A stretch of 64,000 bases of DNA, taken from contig OX336336.1 in the NCBI GenBank assembly GCA_946902875.1, positions 1,162,045 through 1,226,044 of the forward strand, in the 5' to 3' direction. A program made the position numbers and the translations under genes. The number at the start of each line of letters is the position of its first letter. Positions within the stretch are counted from its first letter, which is position 1. Shown in pieces: positions 43,931 through 54,721 of the stretch. Origin of the DNA: Nematopogon swammerdamellus (Eukaryota > Arthropoda > Insecta > Lepidoptera > Adelidae). The notes beneath the pieces were generated by a model. It saw nothing but the letters and a program-made list of their open reading frames with translations. It was not told where the DNA came from and made no database searches.

Positions 43931-44669
43931 TTTATTTCACAGTCAGGAGGCGGTACAGTGACACATGTTTTGCTTAAAATAACATATTAGGAATATAAAA
44001 ATAGGTATTTAGTGCCACCAGAAAGTTATGATGCGTGGGAAATATGCGAAACTGTCTGCATTCCTAAGAAGGGGCGTGAACTTTCGGTCGAAAGTTTGTC
44101 GATAATTGTATGACTTAAGGCGGTGACAAACGCCAAATACGCAAAACATGCAAAAAGTGCGACAAAGAAGGTCCAAAACTGACCAATTGACACACATTCA
44201 GAAAATTAAAAAAATACCAACCTAAATTTTGGTTCCTTACCAACAAAGTGCATTGCTGGTTTTTTTAATAATGAGTAAAATTAAGTAATAAACATAAAAT
44301 TAAAAATATATAAAAAAAGCATGAATTTTTGAAAATCTGAGTATGTGTGTATTATTACAATTTTACAATACCACCGATTCAAAGGTCACAAAGCTCTGAG
44401 AAAACTCTATTCAATTTGTTTTATTATTTTATCCACGAAAGGAGATAAAAATAAAAAATAAAAAACGCCTACATGAAATTATTGACGTAATTCTTCAGTC
44501 GGAAGGGTAAAATTTTTGCCTTCGTCAATTTAGCAGGCACTTCAATACTAGATACAATTTTAGTTCCGGGCTCGCTTGCTCGCTCCTGCCCTGCTGCGCC
44601 CGCGTGTCGGTCGTCATTTCTGTCTTCTGTGTTTGGATCGAATGGAAAAAAGATAGGTAGGTTAGGTAT

Positions 44670-45055
44670 ATTTGTACCGTGTGGGATGGTAATTTAAAAT
44701 AATAGCCCCACTGCATCTCTCCCCGTGCATGTCGTAAAAGGCGACTGAGGGATTTTTTTATGTAAACTGACACAGTTTGCTATATCACCTATAACATCCG
44801 TGATGTCAGCCCATAACACCGGGTGAACTTAGGTGCCATGTCAGTGCTTCCCTTTGGTCGTGCCGGCTACACTAAACTGGACGGAAAATACAAACTATTT
44901 CGGGATATGACTCCCTTCTTTTTTTCCGTCCAGTTCAGTGAAGCCGGTACGACCGAAGAAAAGCACTGACATAGCACCTACTTCACCAGTTGTTACGAGC
45001 TGACAACTCGGATGTTGTATTGTAGGTGATGTTGCCACCGTGTCATTTTCCGTAC
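44670..45055 (+). mobile_element. SINE interrupted by a second SINE
   Basis: The outer SINE reads head type 2 (GTACCGTGTGGGATGG, GTCGTAAAAGGCGACTGAGG), is interrupted at about 44753, and resumes near 44902 with GGGATATGACTCCC and body B. The inserted piece (about 44753-44899) is a minus-strand body B copy with its A-rich tail at the left. GGGAT is present on both sides of it and is the probable target duplication. Confidence 0.75.
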
Positions 45056-45184
45056 CAGTATACAGTACGACCGTATCAGTAATATCTCTCTTCTGTGGTA
45101 TCTATCAGTATACGCTCCGGTACGTAACTAGACGGGGCGTTATACGCATGGCTTTCGTTGGTATAACCACAGAATAACTAATAG

Positions 45185-45365
45185 GTACTGTGGTATAACG
45201 CTGTCTGCGCCTCCCGCGCCTCCACCGCGCCGCCGCCGCCGCCTCCGCCGCCGCCGCCGCCGTGCCGCCTCCGCACCGCACGCTGCTACTGAGTTACCGC
45301 ACCGCACCGCACCCCACCGCACCGTGCCATGCTGCCGCCGCGCGCGCCGCGCGCGCCGGCCGGTA
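45185..45365. other. CCG-rich CpG block
   Basis: This block holds a (CCG)n run (45229-45262), a CCGCACCGCACCGCACC run (about 45297-45325) and GCGCGCGCCGGCCGG. Long Arg-rich or Pro-rich frames here follow from the triplet repeat. It contrasts sharply with the AT-rich element around it. Confidence 0.6.
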
Positions 45366-45646
45366 CCTATGTTGCTATGATATTTGCCATACATACCTAA
45401 ATGCCTATCTACCTATTACCTACCTACCTATTTTTATTTTAGTTTTCATCGATAGTCTATTTAGAGGTTTATAAAAAGTGGTAAGTACATGAACTAAAAT
45501 AATTTGGAAGAAATTACAATAAAATGTTATTTAGGTAAAATAATAAAAAATAAAAAATTAGAATCACGCATCAGTTACATAAGCCACAATCATTTTAATA
45601 ATTAAAATAATAAAAAAGCAAAAAAAAAAAACATACGAAAGTGGGA

Positions 45647-45718
45647 TTCGAACCCCGAACCATCAACTCTTTAGGCTGATAGCGACAAACTACGCTAAAT
45701 GTGACTTGAACGTGCGAA
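45647..45718 (-). pseudogene. tRNA-like sequence, degenerate
   Basis: On the minus strand GGGGTTCGAATCCC fits a B box and a D-arm (AGCG...CGCT) and an anticodon arm with loop CTAAAGA are at standard spacing. The acceptor arm does not pair and the T-stem has only three pairs. This is a tRNA-derived remnant or SINE head, not a functional tRNA gene. Confidence 0.45.
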
Positions 45719-45904
45719 GCGAAATTAGCAGTCGCATGGTACATTATGTAGAATTCCCGAATGCTCAAGGTCGTTGGCGTTTGTCACGGCCTTAATAACC
45801 TAAATTATCGACAAACTTTCGATCGAAAGTACACGTCCCTTCTTAGGAATGCAGATAGTTTTGCATATTTCCCACGCATCATAACTTCTTGGTGGCACTA
45901 TAGT

Positions 45905-47215
45905 AACTCCGGCACCAATGACAAGAAAATAATGTGGCACATCATGTGACTCCATATAGCTAACGAGCTACATGGAGTCGCTTCGGTTTTAAGCCACACC
46001 CAACCTTCAGCTTATAATGGTATTTTTATAATTGTATCTACTTTAACTGACTGTGAATATTTTATTAACTCGCTCGCCCACTCACTTATTTAATCATCGA
46101 AACAGCCCTTTCATGTACTCATACTCATCCATTCGTGATGTACGTGAGAGGTGTTCGTTCACGCTAGCAATGCGTGCTCGGAGGGCGCGCGGCGCGGGTT
46201 AACCGCGCGTCCGCGCGAGGGCGTGATAGATCGAGAGAAGCTCGATGTGAAAGAAAACATCTCCGCAAGAGCCTCGAATGAGAATTAATTCACTTTATTA
46301 ACCATTAAAAGGTTCGGGGCCGGACGGTCCCTAGTCTGACCGCGACGGATCAAAAGTAGTAAATCACACGTTAAAGGCCCGGAAAATTCGGACGCGTATT
46401 CCGGGTTGGACATCAAAACCGCCGGCAACCGGGCCGGACGAGGAAATCAAATAAAATTCACGCTCAACCGAATCCTCTTTCTGTATTTCATTTAAATAGC
46501 TGGGAAATTGAGTTCTATATCGCAGTATTCACGACCGAGATCAAAGAGGAATTCTGTAGTAGAGTTATCGCTCCGAACAAATATACAGAGAAGCGGTGTC
46601 CCAGCGGCTGAGGTATTGGGTAAGGTAGCGGGGAGGCGGAGCGCAGAGCCGAGCGGAAGAGGGGAGCGCGCGCGTGGCGGGAAGCGTTAGGGAGACGGGC
46701 TGGAGTGCGGGACAGAGGCAAGGGGTAAAAAGTAGGCCAGAGGGGCAGGGAGAACGATCGCACTCGCGCGTCGGTGTGCATGTTGTCTTTTTATTCTAAC
46801 ACTTCATCTCCAGATTCGCCATCGCACCTTCGACTAGCTAGTAGCTACATATCACTAACGTTTGCGTGAGCGCACGGACGAAGATGTGTAAATGTATTAG
46901 TTTAAAGTAGGCGAGGCGCGATCGCAGCAGGCAGGCGACGACTGCGCGCTGCGGCCTCTCGCGCTCGACTAAGAGACTTGAGGACCGTGAACCGCAACTC
47001 GTTGGAACATGTTAGTTGGCCGAGTGAGTTCTCTAGTACGCTAGTACATAATTCCTCTTTGTCCCAGATACGTATCTTGGTCTCATCCACTACAACACAG
47101 CTCGCTTCCTATAGTGCATGATACGCAGATACCGATCCGATAATAGTTTTATGTACGCGGCACACCAAACAGATAGAAACCATAAAAGGAAGAACTGCGT
47201 ATTGTTTTTTAACCT
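45905..47215. other. GC-rich unassigned region, possibly host regulatory or exonic
   Basis: 46150-47110 is relatively GC- and CpG-rich and is free of the window's common repeats. Patches such as GGGAGGCGGAGCGCAGAGCC (46631) and GCGCGATCGCAGCAGGCAGG (46916) stand out. Frames are up to 88 codons and unrecognised. It could hold an untranslated exon or promoter. Confidence 0.35.
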
Positions 47216-47329
47216 TCGACGTGAAAGTAGGTGTGTTATAAGTTTGACTTCTCCGTCTGTCTGTCTGTGCGACTGTCTGTGGCATCGTGTTTAGCTCTCA
47301 AACGGGTGGACCGATTTGGATGCGATTTT

Positions 47330-47627
47330 TTAGGTTTCCGTATCCCGTACGGAAGCCTATTACTAAGCCTACGCCGTATGTCTGTCCGTCCGTCCGTCCG
47401 TCTGTCTATCCGAGGGCTGTATCTCTTGAACCGTAATAGGTATCCCGTTGAAATTTTCACAGAATATGTGCTATTATGGCGGATATAACAACAAATAATA
47501 AAAAATAGAAAAAGTAAAATATTAAGGGGGATTCCCATACAAGAAACGTGTTTTTTTTCAATGTTTTTTTTTTTGTGGTGCGGAACCCTCGATGCGCGAG
47601 TCCGACTCGCACTTAGCCGTTTTTTTA
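47330..47627 (-). repeat. Family G repeat
   Basis: TTTCCGTATCCCGTACGG, the GTCC/GTCT microsatellite (47381-47405), ACGTGTTTTTTTTCAATG and TCCGACTCGCACTTAGCCG mark a nearly full-length minus-strand copy. It is joined at its left to a piece of repeat Q (47220-47328). Confidence 0.8.
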
Positions 47628-47764
47628 AATTTAATTAAACCGGGATGGTTCTTAAGTTAGCCAAAGAGTTGGTATTACGACAAACTCCATTAGCTATGTT
47701 TGTAATCATAATCAAGTAAACAAAAAATTACATACATACATACATATCACACACGCTGAATCCC

Positions 47765-48066
47765 GAGAATCGGGGTAAGCAGAGTAATCGGTGTTGTGCT
47801 GCAAGAACTCTGGTAAATTACAGCACCACACCAACCACCACGTTTCGCAAATTATTCGAACAAGATTCAATCGATCAAGCAGCAAATAAGGCACGTAGAC
47901 CCACCTGCTGCATGACTCGGTGGAAGTACCGTGCCAAGGTGAGAGGTGGCGAGCCTGTCGCCCTTTAGCACGGCATCTTGTCCTTATCCCTTAGTCGCCT
48001 TTTACGACATGCACGGGGAGAGATGCAGTGAGGCTATTCTTTTTAAGTACCGGCCCCAAACGGTAC
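47765..48066 (-). repeat. SINE-like repeat, head type 2 with body A
   Basis: The best-preserved copy of this arrangement: body A from ATCGGGGTAAGCAGAGTAAT to GCCCTTTAGCACGGCATCTT, then the head GTCGCCTTTTACGACATGCA and GTACCGGCCCCAAACGGTAC. Confidence 0.8.
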
Positions 48067-48194
48067 TACGTTACGTCTCTTAAAAAACTTGAAAATTACG
48101 TCTCTTAAAAAACTTGAAATAAAAGTGTTTATTGATTACTAGCTTCGAATCGCGTAGTACCCTCCGTGTGTTTGGCAAACAATTACAATAGGTA

Positions 48195-48622
48195 AAGAAC
48201 TATTTAAAAAAATATAAAAACCGCCTTCAAAAATGTATGAAATAAAAAAATAAAAATCGAACCCTAGAGTTGAAGGCGGTCGGTTATTTTTGCTGGCTTT
48301 AGCACCACCGCCTTCAACTCTAGGGTTCGATTTTTATTTTTTTATTTCATACATTTTTGAAGGCGGTTTTTATATTTTTTTAAATCGTTTTTTATTTCAC
48401 AGTTTTTTTAGTAATTTTTATTTGCTATTAATGTATTCTGCCTCGCTTTCCAATCCGATCTTGACCAAAAAAAATGGGACCACCTTGGAGCTAGACTGAA
48501 CTGAACACAAAAAGAATCATCGAAATCGGTTCACAATTGGGGAAGATATTGCTGAACATACATAAAAAAAAATACATACAGCCGAACATAGAACCTCCTC
48601 CTTTTTTGAAGTCGGTTAAAAA
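48195..48622 (-). repeat. Foldback repeat family F, copy 6
   Basis: Hairpin arms at about 48205-48280 and 48308-48385, then the body and the end GAACCTCCTCCTTTTTTGAA. It closely resembles copy 2 throughout, including ATAGAACCTCC, so the two belong to one subfamily. Confidence 0.8.
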
Positions 48623-49135
48623 TGTAAAACTTACTTACAACTTTAGGTACAAATGTACACTTAGAGACAATTTGACAATAATACTCGTATGCTGGTGTGA
48701 ACTTTGGCTGAAAGCGTCCCTATATCACAATTATTGCGCGCACTTGATACGAAGCTATTGGCGTTTGACGTCATGGAGATTCATATTCATATTGTATTTA
48801 AGTTGTTGGTAGACGTCTTCTACTCACTGCGACCGGCGACTCAAGCTAGGACCCGCAGCCCGCAGTATAAAAACGCTCTCTCTCCGTTTTGGAACGAGCA
48901 TACATTTGTCACGAACTCGCGACCCTTCCGCGAGAGTGCTTGGAAATTGACGCTGATGTGTCGGTCGCCCCGTACCCTCCCCCACCAGTCGCCGCGTCAC
49001 TCACGCCCCGCCCTGGAGTCTGGACAATGCCAACATCCTCCCAGGCTGTCTTTCTACACCACCGGCCATCACCACCACCCATCACCGCACCGCGCGCCGC
49101 CCATCTCAATCCGTGTAGTATATAATATATAATTA
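48623..49135. other. Unassigned, moderately GC-rich
   Basis: Frames of 78-142 codons on the plus strand and 95 on the minus strand share no recognisable domain. CAGTATAAAAACGCTC at 48861 contains a TATA-like motif, but nothing downstream supports a gene. Confidence 0.3.
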
Positions 49136-49302
49136 TTTTTTTATGGAAACTGACACGGCTGGCTACATCACCTACTACATTCGTGGTGGTAGCCAATAAT
49201 ACCTTGGTGAACTAGGTGCCATGTCAGTGCTTCCCTTATGTAGTGCCGGCTACACTAAACTGGACGGAAAATACGAACTATTTACATCGTCGTTTCGACC
49301 GA
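49136..49302 (-). repeat. SINE body B, 5'-truncated
   Basis: TTTTTTATGGAAACTGACAC at the left is the A-rich 3' end. The copy runs to CGTCGTTTCGACCGACG. Confidence 0.8.
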
Positions 49303-49439
49303 CGTGACGATTGTGATGTCATGAAGTTCATTAAGCTTTATTGAGTCAGCACTTTTGACATTCAAAAAATAAAAAGACGAATCGTATAAGGTTTAGGGAG
49401 GTAAAAAACATAAATGCCGAAAGACGATTTTGTTTGGAG

Positions 49440-49785
49440 AAAGTAAACTTCCGTCTCGTCTTAAGCCCACTCCATTTTGGGCCTTTTGCGCGTCCTTACG
49501 GCCTTACTCCAACCAGCCGTGTTCTTCCAAGAGGTGGCACACTCTCTTTGGATCTTGGCACACCTCTCAAAGTGTAGTCGGGCCTCCCAGATGCTTCGCC
49601 CGTCTGCCACCTCCTGGCACTCCAGTAACGCGTGTGTGGGGGTCTCGTCCGCCTGCAGACATGTTCTGCACAGTAGACTGTCCGTTACTCCAATATAATT
49701 ACATAGAGGTGTCTGTTGAGTGTACAGCGACCAGTAAGCATACCTATCACTATACGTAGTGGGTACGTGTCGCCACCAACTGGGA
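49440..49785 (-). pseudogene. LINE C-terminal Cys/His segment
   Basis: The minus-strand frame 49461-49853 has LLCRTCLQADETPTHALLEC, the CX2C...HX4C motif that follows the RT (and RNase H) domain in R1, I and Jockey-group LINEs. It is a short fragment and its upstream part is missing. Confidence 0.7.
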
Positions 49786-50127
49786 AACCGGCCAAGTGCG
49801 AGTCTAACTCGCGCACCGAGCGTTCCGTATCGCCATGTCATGGTCAGTGCCACTCACGCCATCTATGTATTAGTTAAATATGCTTCATACTCTTTTCGGT
49901 AGAAAGCGCGCACACTTTTTAGTTTCTTCTATGGGGACCGCCGTGAATTTTTTACTTTTTCTTATTTTTATTATTTCATGTTATATCGGCCATAATAACA
50001 CATATTCTGTGAAAATTTTCTACGGGCTACTATTACGGTTCAAGAGATACAGCCCTCGGACAGACAGACAGACAGACGGCGTAGGCTTAGTAATAGGGTC
50101 CCGTACGTCGGATACGGAACCCTAAAA
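49785..50127 (+). repeat. Family G repeat
   Basis: AAACCGGCCAAGTGCGAGTC to GTCGGATACGGAACCC, with an internal deletion in the ATTCATGATTAG region. Confidence 0.8.
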
Positions 50128-50369
50128 AGGTAGCAACAACCCCTCTCTATCTATCTTCTCCGTGGTTTCAATGCAGTGGAAAGCTTTCCCCGTCACACGC
50201 CACGCGACAAAAAAGAAATAGGACAATCCAGTTTCGGCTCTAGTGACGCACGCATTCCGTCTGACGCTGAATTAAAGTTATATGCAGTGTGGCCTCTTTG
50301 GCATTGTCACTCGTGCAATCACCATCATCCGTTGAACCTAGCTAACCATCCAATGGACGCGCGGTTTAT

Positions 50370-50712
50370 TTTTTATTTTTTATGGAAATTGAGAAGCTTG
50401 GCTACACATCACCTACAACATCCGCGATGTCAGCCCATAACACCGGGTGAACTAGGTGCCACGTCATTGCTTCCCTTCATTTCATGAACAATTTACATAG
50501 CCGCTTTGAACGACGTTTCATTCAGTGCGGTGGTATCAACCCGGGCGGGATGAACCCTACCACCAAGTAAGGTAAGAAGGGAAGGGACCTACAGTTTTAC
50601 GTGGAATCCGAACCACGGTCAGCCTTCAACGGTCGAGCGGTCACCCATCCAAGTACTGACCGCGCCCAGGTGTGCTTAACAACAGTCGACCGACCGCACC
50701 ACTGCTTTCCGG
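50370..50712 (-). mobile_element. Type-1 SINE with composite head
   Basis: A-rich 3' end at 50370-50390, body B, then ACCTACAGTTTTACGTGGAA, the T-arm complement, the 5S-like segment CACCCATCCAAGTACTGACC (50642) and the tRNA-like beginning, truncated inside the A box (GCACCACTGC). Confidence 0.85.
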
Positions 50713-50714
50713 CG

Positions 50715-50885
50715 ACGTACTTGATGTTGTCCCACCGGCTGACTTGCCCAGCGCTGTGGGAACTTGAGTTGCAGAATGAGTACGGGATGCGGACAGCTAA
50801 AAGCATACTTAATATCACGCGAGGACAGGAGGAAAATTGGTGAGGCGTATGTCCAGCAGTGGACGCATTCAAGCTGAATAGAAGC
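50715..50885 (+). repeat. LINE 3'-terminal fragment
   Basis: GGAGGAAAATTGGTGAGGCG and TATGTCCAGCAGTGGACGC match 6840-6885. It ends with a tag (TGA/TAG) shortly after. Confidence 0.45.
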
Positions 50886-50929
50886 ACATGTTTACACAGA
50901 GGATTTAAACGAAGTTATACAGGTGACTG

Positions 50930-51430
50930 GAAATTCGATCTAATCCTTGAAAGGGGTTATCCTAGAGGTTATTTGGACCAATTTAAGTCCCATCAACTGG
51001 GGGTCGGAAATGAGCGGTTTCCGAGATTTCGGGGTTTTAAGATTTTTTTTTATTTCTGAAATGTACTTAATTCGAAAAAAAATTGTTTTTTAAATATCCT
51101 TATTTTGGGGCACTCCATTGATATTTTTCTGTAAGCTGGTAAGCTACCAATAATTTCAATTTAAAATATCGGCCCAAAATTCTCAATATGTCAAAAATAA
51201 AAGGTTTTAAATGAATCACTCTGTATATACGATACTGCTATTCTTTTCTGAAATAAGCAACTTTTTTTGTTTACAAAATAATTTAAATGAATAAATTTTT
51301 AATTTTTATGTAAATTTTTATAAAAAAAAAATTTCATATAAAAAGAACCCAGTTGATGGCAATGACGTGGTTGATGGGGATTAAATTGTTCCAAATAACC
51401 TCTAATAACCCCTTTCAAGGAATAGATCGA
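50930..51430. repeat. Foldback element with about 65-bp terminal inverted repeats
   Basis: AATTCGATCTAATCCTTGAA and AGGGGTTATCCTAGAGGTTA (50930-50975) pair with TAACCTCTAATAACCCCTTT and CAAGGAATAGATCGAATCCA (51398-51434). The interior is AT-rich and non-coding. Confidence 0.7.
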
Positions 51431-51434
51431 ATCC

Positions 51435-51567
51435 AGCAGGTCTATTCTTGTAAATTCTGACAGCGGAATCAGCGCTGTTGTGGCGCTGAGAGCCACTTAC
51501 CAAAGCGACTCTCAGCGCCACATCAGCGCTGATTCCGCTGTCAGAATTTACAAGAATAGACCTGCAG
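51435..51567. repeat. Long near-perfect hairpin
   Basis: Arms of about 60 bp: AGCAGGTCTATTCTTGTAAA onward pairs with TTTACAAGAATAGACCTGCA, and the inner parts CAGCGCTG..GGCGCTGAGAG pair as well. Loop about 13 nt near 51494-51506. It abuts the foldback element on its left. Confidence 0.85.
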
Positions 51568-52200
51568 TCCTGTATACAGCAGCGTGGAATGAACAAGCGA
51601 CCGCACACACAGTCCAACCAAACTCACTTAACAAAGGTAACCGACCCGTAGGTCTACCGGCGTTCACTCACTCGCCCGTGTGAGTGCGAGAAATGTGGCG
51701 AGAACACTATATTGGCACCGGTGAAACAGGCGAGTGACGTCATTCTCGCACTCCCACATTTTACTCGCTAGAGCTGTCGATCTAGTCGATTATAGCCTTC
51801 TCTATATGTCCTTTCAAGATGACAAGGACGGAATACAGAATGCTATGAGTCGACACGGAGTCGATCTATCAAACAATTGGCACCGGGGTTTTTGACGTTT
51901 CTTTGACAGATAAACTCCCCGATATTTGCCGCTAAACTCGCAAGCTAAGGATCAACTTTTTGGCGTTCACTTCATGAGAAAACTGACGAAAACATCGAAA
52001 TAAATTTATTAACTGAACAAAAATATTATAAAAGTATTTACAAATACATAATAAATACTGTAGAAAATATAGAAATTATAGGAAACGGAAAGAAATGGCA
52101 GAAGGACCCGGCATCCAAGCCAATAATTATTAAAAAAAAAAATTACAGCGGTTCGTAAACAAACAAGCAAACACGACATTCGCTTCGCAATGTTTCTTTT
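51568..52200. other. Unassigned stretch
   Basis: TGCGAGAAATGTGGCGAGAA (51688) is loosely complementary to ATTCTCGCACTCCCACATTT (51743). The minus-strand frame 52009-52248 encodes a hydrophobic, AT-biased peptide with no recognisable domain and is not supported as a gene. Confidence 0.3.
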
Positions 52201-52450
52201 GTGGAATTCTATTCTTTGTTTTGTGTTTTCTTTCTTTCTACGAAACATTTACGTAAGCGGCGGGCGGTCGGCGCGGTCTTGGCTTGGACTCTTTTGCTGG
52301 AATCCGGCCGACATGCGTCGATGAGCTTACAGCAAGAACATCGGCGCGAACAAGCGAGGCTATCATTCAGCAGAATCCACTCGAGGGAGCTCCGCTTCGC
52401 CACTTTACGAACGTCTAAAGAAAGCCGACGCTATATCACCCACTTCCAAG
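52201..52450 (+). other. Possible exon, weakly HARBI1-like
   Basis: A plus-strand frame ends at a good splice donor, TTCCAAG|GTATGT (52451). It encodes a basic segment (RKRRAVGAVLAWTLLL), then RIHSRELRFATL and ITHFQGMSV, loosely like the N-terminal part of Harbinger nuclease proteins (short basic start, aromatic-MS motif). The match is weak and no DDE residues follow. It could equally be a chance frame. Confidence 0.25.
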
Positions 52451-52576
52451 GTATGTCTGTGCGACAGAAGGTTGAAAAACTACAATATAGCTTTGCATCA
52501 ACCTCTACTTTCTATGCTGAATCAAATGTTGCTCTTAATTATTAATAACCAATTCTAGTGTACAGTACGCGGCGGT

Positions 52577-52716
52577 AAATAATGCGCATCATGCTTTGAT
52601 GACTTTCTGGTTGTAGAGCATTGTCTCGGTCATACAGATACCTGCGAGTTGTGTGACAGAGACTACACTCTACAACCGCACTGTCTAGTTTATCTCCAAA
52701 GAACATTGCGCATTAT
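52577..52716. mobile_element. Small MITE with short terminal inverted repeats
   Basis: AATAATGCGCA at the left and TGCGCATTATT at the right are exact inverted ends. GGTTGTAGAG...CTCTACAACC forms an inner pairing. A related sequence lies near 21000-21120. Confidence 0.6.
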
Positions 52717-52936
52717 TTTAAATTGTATTTGCTAGATAATGACTGCCCTTCCATTTTATGCAAGTGATACTTACCAACGCACAGAGGGTCATATATACGC
52801 TTCCCACAAACGCTTCTCTCAACAATGAAGGTATTCTTATCTCTGGTAAAAAAAGTAAACAAAACAATAATAAGAATAAAATATTTTTATTTACACATAC
52901 AATTTACACAAAAACCTAATTAGGTAAACTAAAGAA

Positions 52937-53116
52937 CTAATTGAGCATCTCAATAATAAACGCTGAGCACATGCTGGCATTGATGTTGTGGAAGGACTTG
53001 GTGCTTGCAACCAGCAGATGGTAGTGTGCTGCACCAAACCCGAGGATGTGCTCCGTTTATGTAGGGAGGGTGTTATTGTCCCAAGTGAGCCACTGCTGGG
53101 GTTTGTTGAAAACGCC
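52937..53116 (-). pseudogene. Candidate minus-strand gene, exon 4
   Basis: An acceptor (CCGAG|GGCGTT, or GCAG|GACAAC 10 bp upstream) precedes a frame encoding GVFNKPQQWLTWDNNTLPT, then a TAA at 53057-53059. After this the same frame stays open for 38 codons (ILGFGAAHYHLLVAS...) to TAG at 52937. Either the protein ends at the TAA or the TAA is an inactivating mutation. Phase agrees with exon 3. Function is unknown. Confidence 0.4.
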
Positions 53117-53237
53117 CTCGGTTGTCCTGCAAGTTAAAACAAAAAATATCTTTAAATTATATTGTTTTCATTAGCGTAGGTACTTAGATGTATTTGGATC
53201 ACATTAGACCATTACATTACTTGGAAATTTAAAAACA

Positions 53238-53300
53238 GGTGCCAAGTGCGAGTTTAACTCGCGCACTGAGGGTTCCGTACTACCACACAACATATATTTT
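53238..53300 (+). repeat. Family G left-end fragment
   Basis: GCCAAGTGCGAGTTTAACTC and GCACTGAGGGTTCCGTAC lie in what would be the intron between exons 4 and 3 of the candidate gene. Confidence 0.7.
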
Positions 53301-53945
53301 GTTATACACGGTGTTAACTTTTTTTGCGACATTTCAATTTTAATACCGAATATTAAACCATTCGTATACTGATTATATTGTGGTACTGAAAAAAAAAAAT
53401 CTAAAATTATTTAAAAAAAATTCCATATTTTCTTCAAAATTTTACCTCAGCGACAATTTCTCTTTGGAATGGTGTAGCGAGCGCCGCCGCGCGCCGCGCG
53501 CCTGCGACCGTGCGTACCCAGCTGACTGACGACATGTCGCGCGCTAGCTGTTGTATCGTGTCGATATGAATGTGATTTTTTTGATTTATTTGAAAAATTA
53601 CTCAGCTTTCGATTTTTTTGGTAATGCAGTGTGATTCCTATTATGAAATACCATATACAAAACTGTTAATATACTATATACAAAACTGAAAAAATATATA
53701 AAAATAATTTTTTTATGTGATATGTCCTATAAGGGTTCGGTTTTTTCCTCCAAAAAACTTTTGTTTAGTATTGAAATGGGAATTAGTTTATATGGTTACT
53801 GAATGTTTTCATTTAGTCTGAATTCATCGTACACCTTTATTATTTCTGTTAATCCCATGAATCTGCTCCCGGACTTAATGTAGTGACTGCTGCAACAGCC
53901 TGTATATATTATATAGCAATACTTACATTAAAACATTTTTTTTAC

Positions 53946-54140
53946 CTGCAGAAACTGCCGCAGAAGCAGAAGCACCAACTGTTGCCGCCGAAACTCCTCC
54001 TGAGACACCAGGCACCACTCTCTGAGGGCCATGTCCTGCCGCCTGTCTTCAGCGTGTACCCGCTCGTACTCCTCAATAACCTCGCGCATAGGCGGGTTGA
54101 TTTGCACGAAGCTCACGAGGGGGGCGGCCAGCAGGCGTAC
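53946..54140 (-). CDS. Candidate minus-strand gene, exon 3
   Basis: Exactly 65 codons between a good acceptor (T-rich tract then CCATTAAG|GTACGC) and a good donor (CTGCAG|GTAAAA), both phase 0. The peptide has FVQINPPMREVIEEYERV followed by a charged, Leu-rich, probably helical or coiled-coil stretch (WCLVSQEEFRRQQLVLLLL). High GC relative to the flanking introns supports coding use. I do not recognise the family. Confidence 0.5.
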
Positions 54141-54721
54141 CTTAATGGAAAAAAATAATTTAATTAGGCATCTATCTTTTTTAACTTTAAGACATAATTT
54201 TGGATGATAAAGTATCAGGCAGATGATATATCTTTATGATTTATATTTATGATTTAACGTAAAACCATCTTAAGAAATGACAGATTGTAACAGTGAAAAC
54301 AGTATGTAAATTAATAAAGTGGTTCTCGAGTTATAAGGATACTCATATATTATATAGACGTGCGTCGGCGCAATTATAGCTCGGTACTTTATTGTGAAAA
54401 ATTTTGCTTCTATGTTACCTACTTTACTTTTATTCAAGAGAGAGTAGTGTTGTTGAAAATAAAATTGATTAAAAAGAAATGTTTTCCTTGTTTTCTTCCC
54501 TAAAACACATTGGCTGCTTGCACACTAGACGATAGCGTCGCGGCAGCAGGTTTCGAGCATACCGTCACGGTATTGCATCCATTTTTCCTGCTCTGCTGCC
54601 GTGACGTGACCGTCTAGATAGTGCATAAACAGTCGTTGGCTACATACATACAATGAAGTATGTAAACAACACTACAGTAAATAAATACCAATGTGATTTT
54701 AATATGCTTACCGGTAGAGTG

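Larger units (their letters stand above)
44012..45898. mobile_element. 1.9-kb element with about 125-bp terminal inverted repeats
   Basis: The left end starts GTGCCACCAGAAAGTTATGA and runs to CGGTGACAAACGCCAA (about 44135). The right end starts TTGGCGTTTGTCACGGCC (about 45772) and ends ACTTCTTGGTGGCAC. TA flanks both ends. The outer 85 bp equal the arms of the palindromic MITE 1 kb away. Inside are nested SINEs, a CCG-rich block and a tRNA-like sequence. No transposase is visible, so the element is non-autonomous. Confidence 0.8.

Noticed and set aside
45140..45394. Arg-rich 84-codon protein
   Set aside because: The Arg run is the minus-strand reading of (CCG)n; no other coding evidence.
45647..45718. 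Functional tRNA gene
   Set aside because: The acceptor stem does not pair and the T-stem has only three pairs.
49430..49759. 109-codon plus-strand protein
   Set aside because: It is the antisense shadow of the minus-strand LINE C-terminal frame with the Cys/His motif.
52009..52248. Small membrane protein gene
   Set aside because: The hydrophobic residues reflect AT-rich codons (TTT, ATT, TAT); no signal of selection or family.
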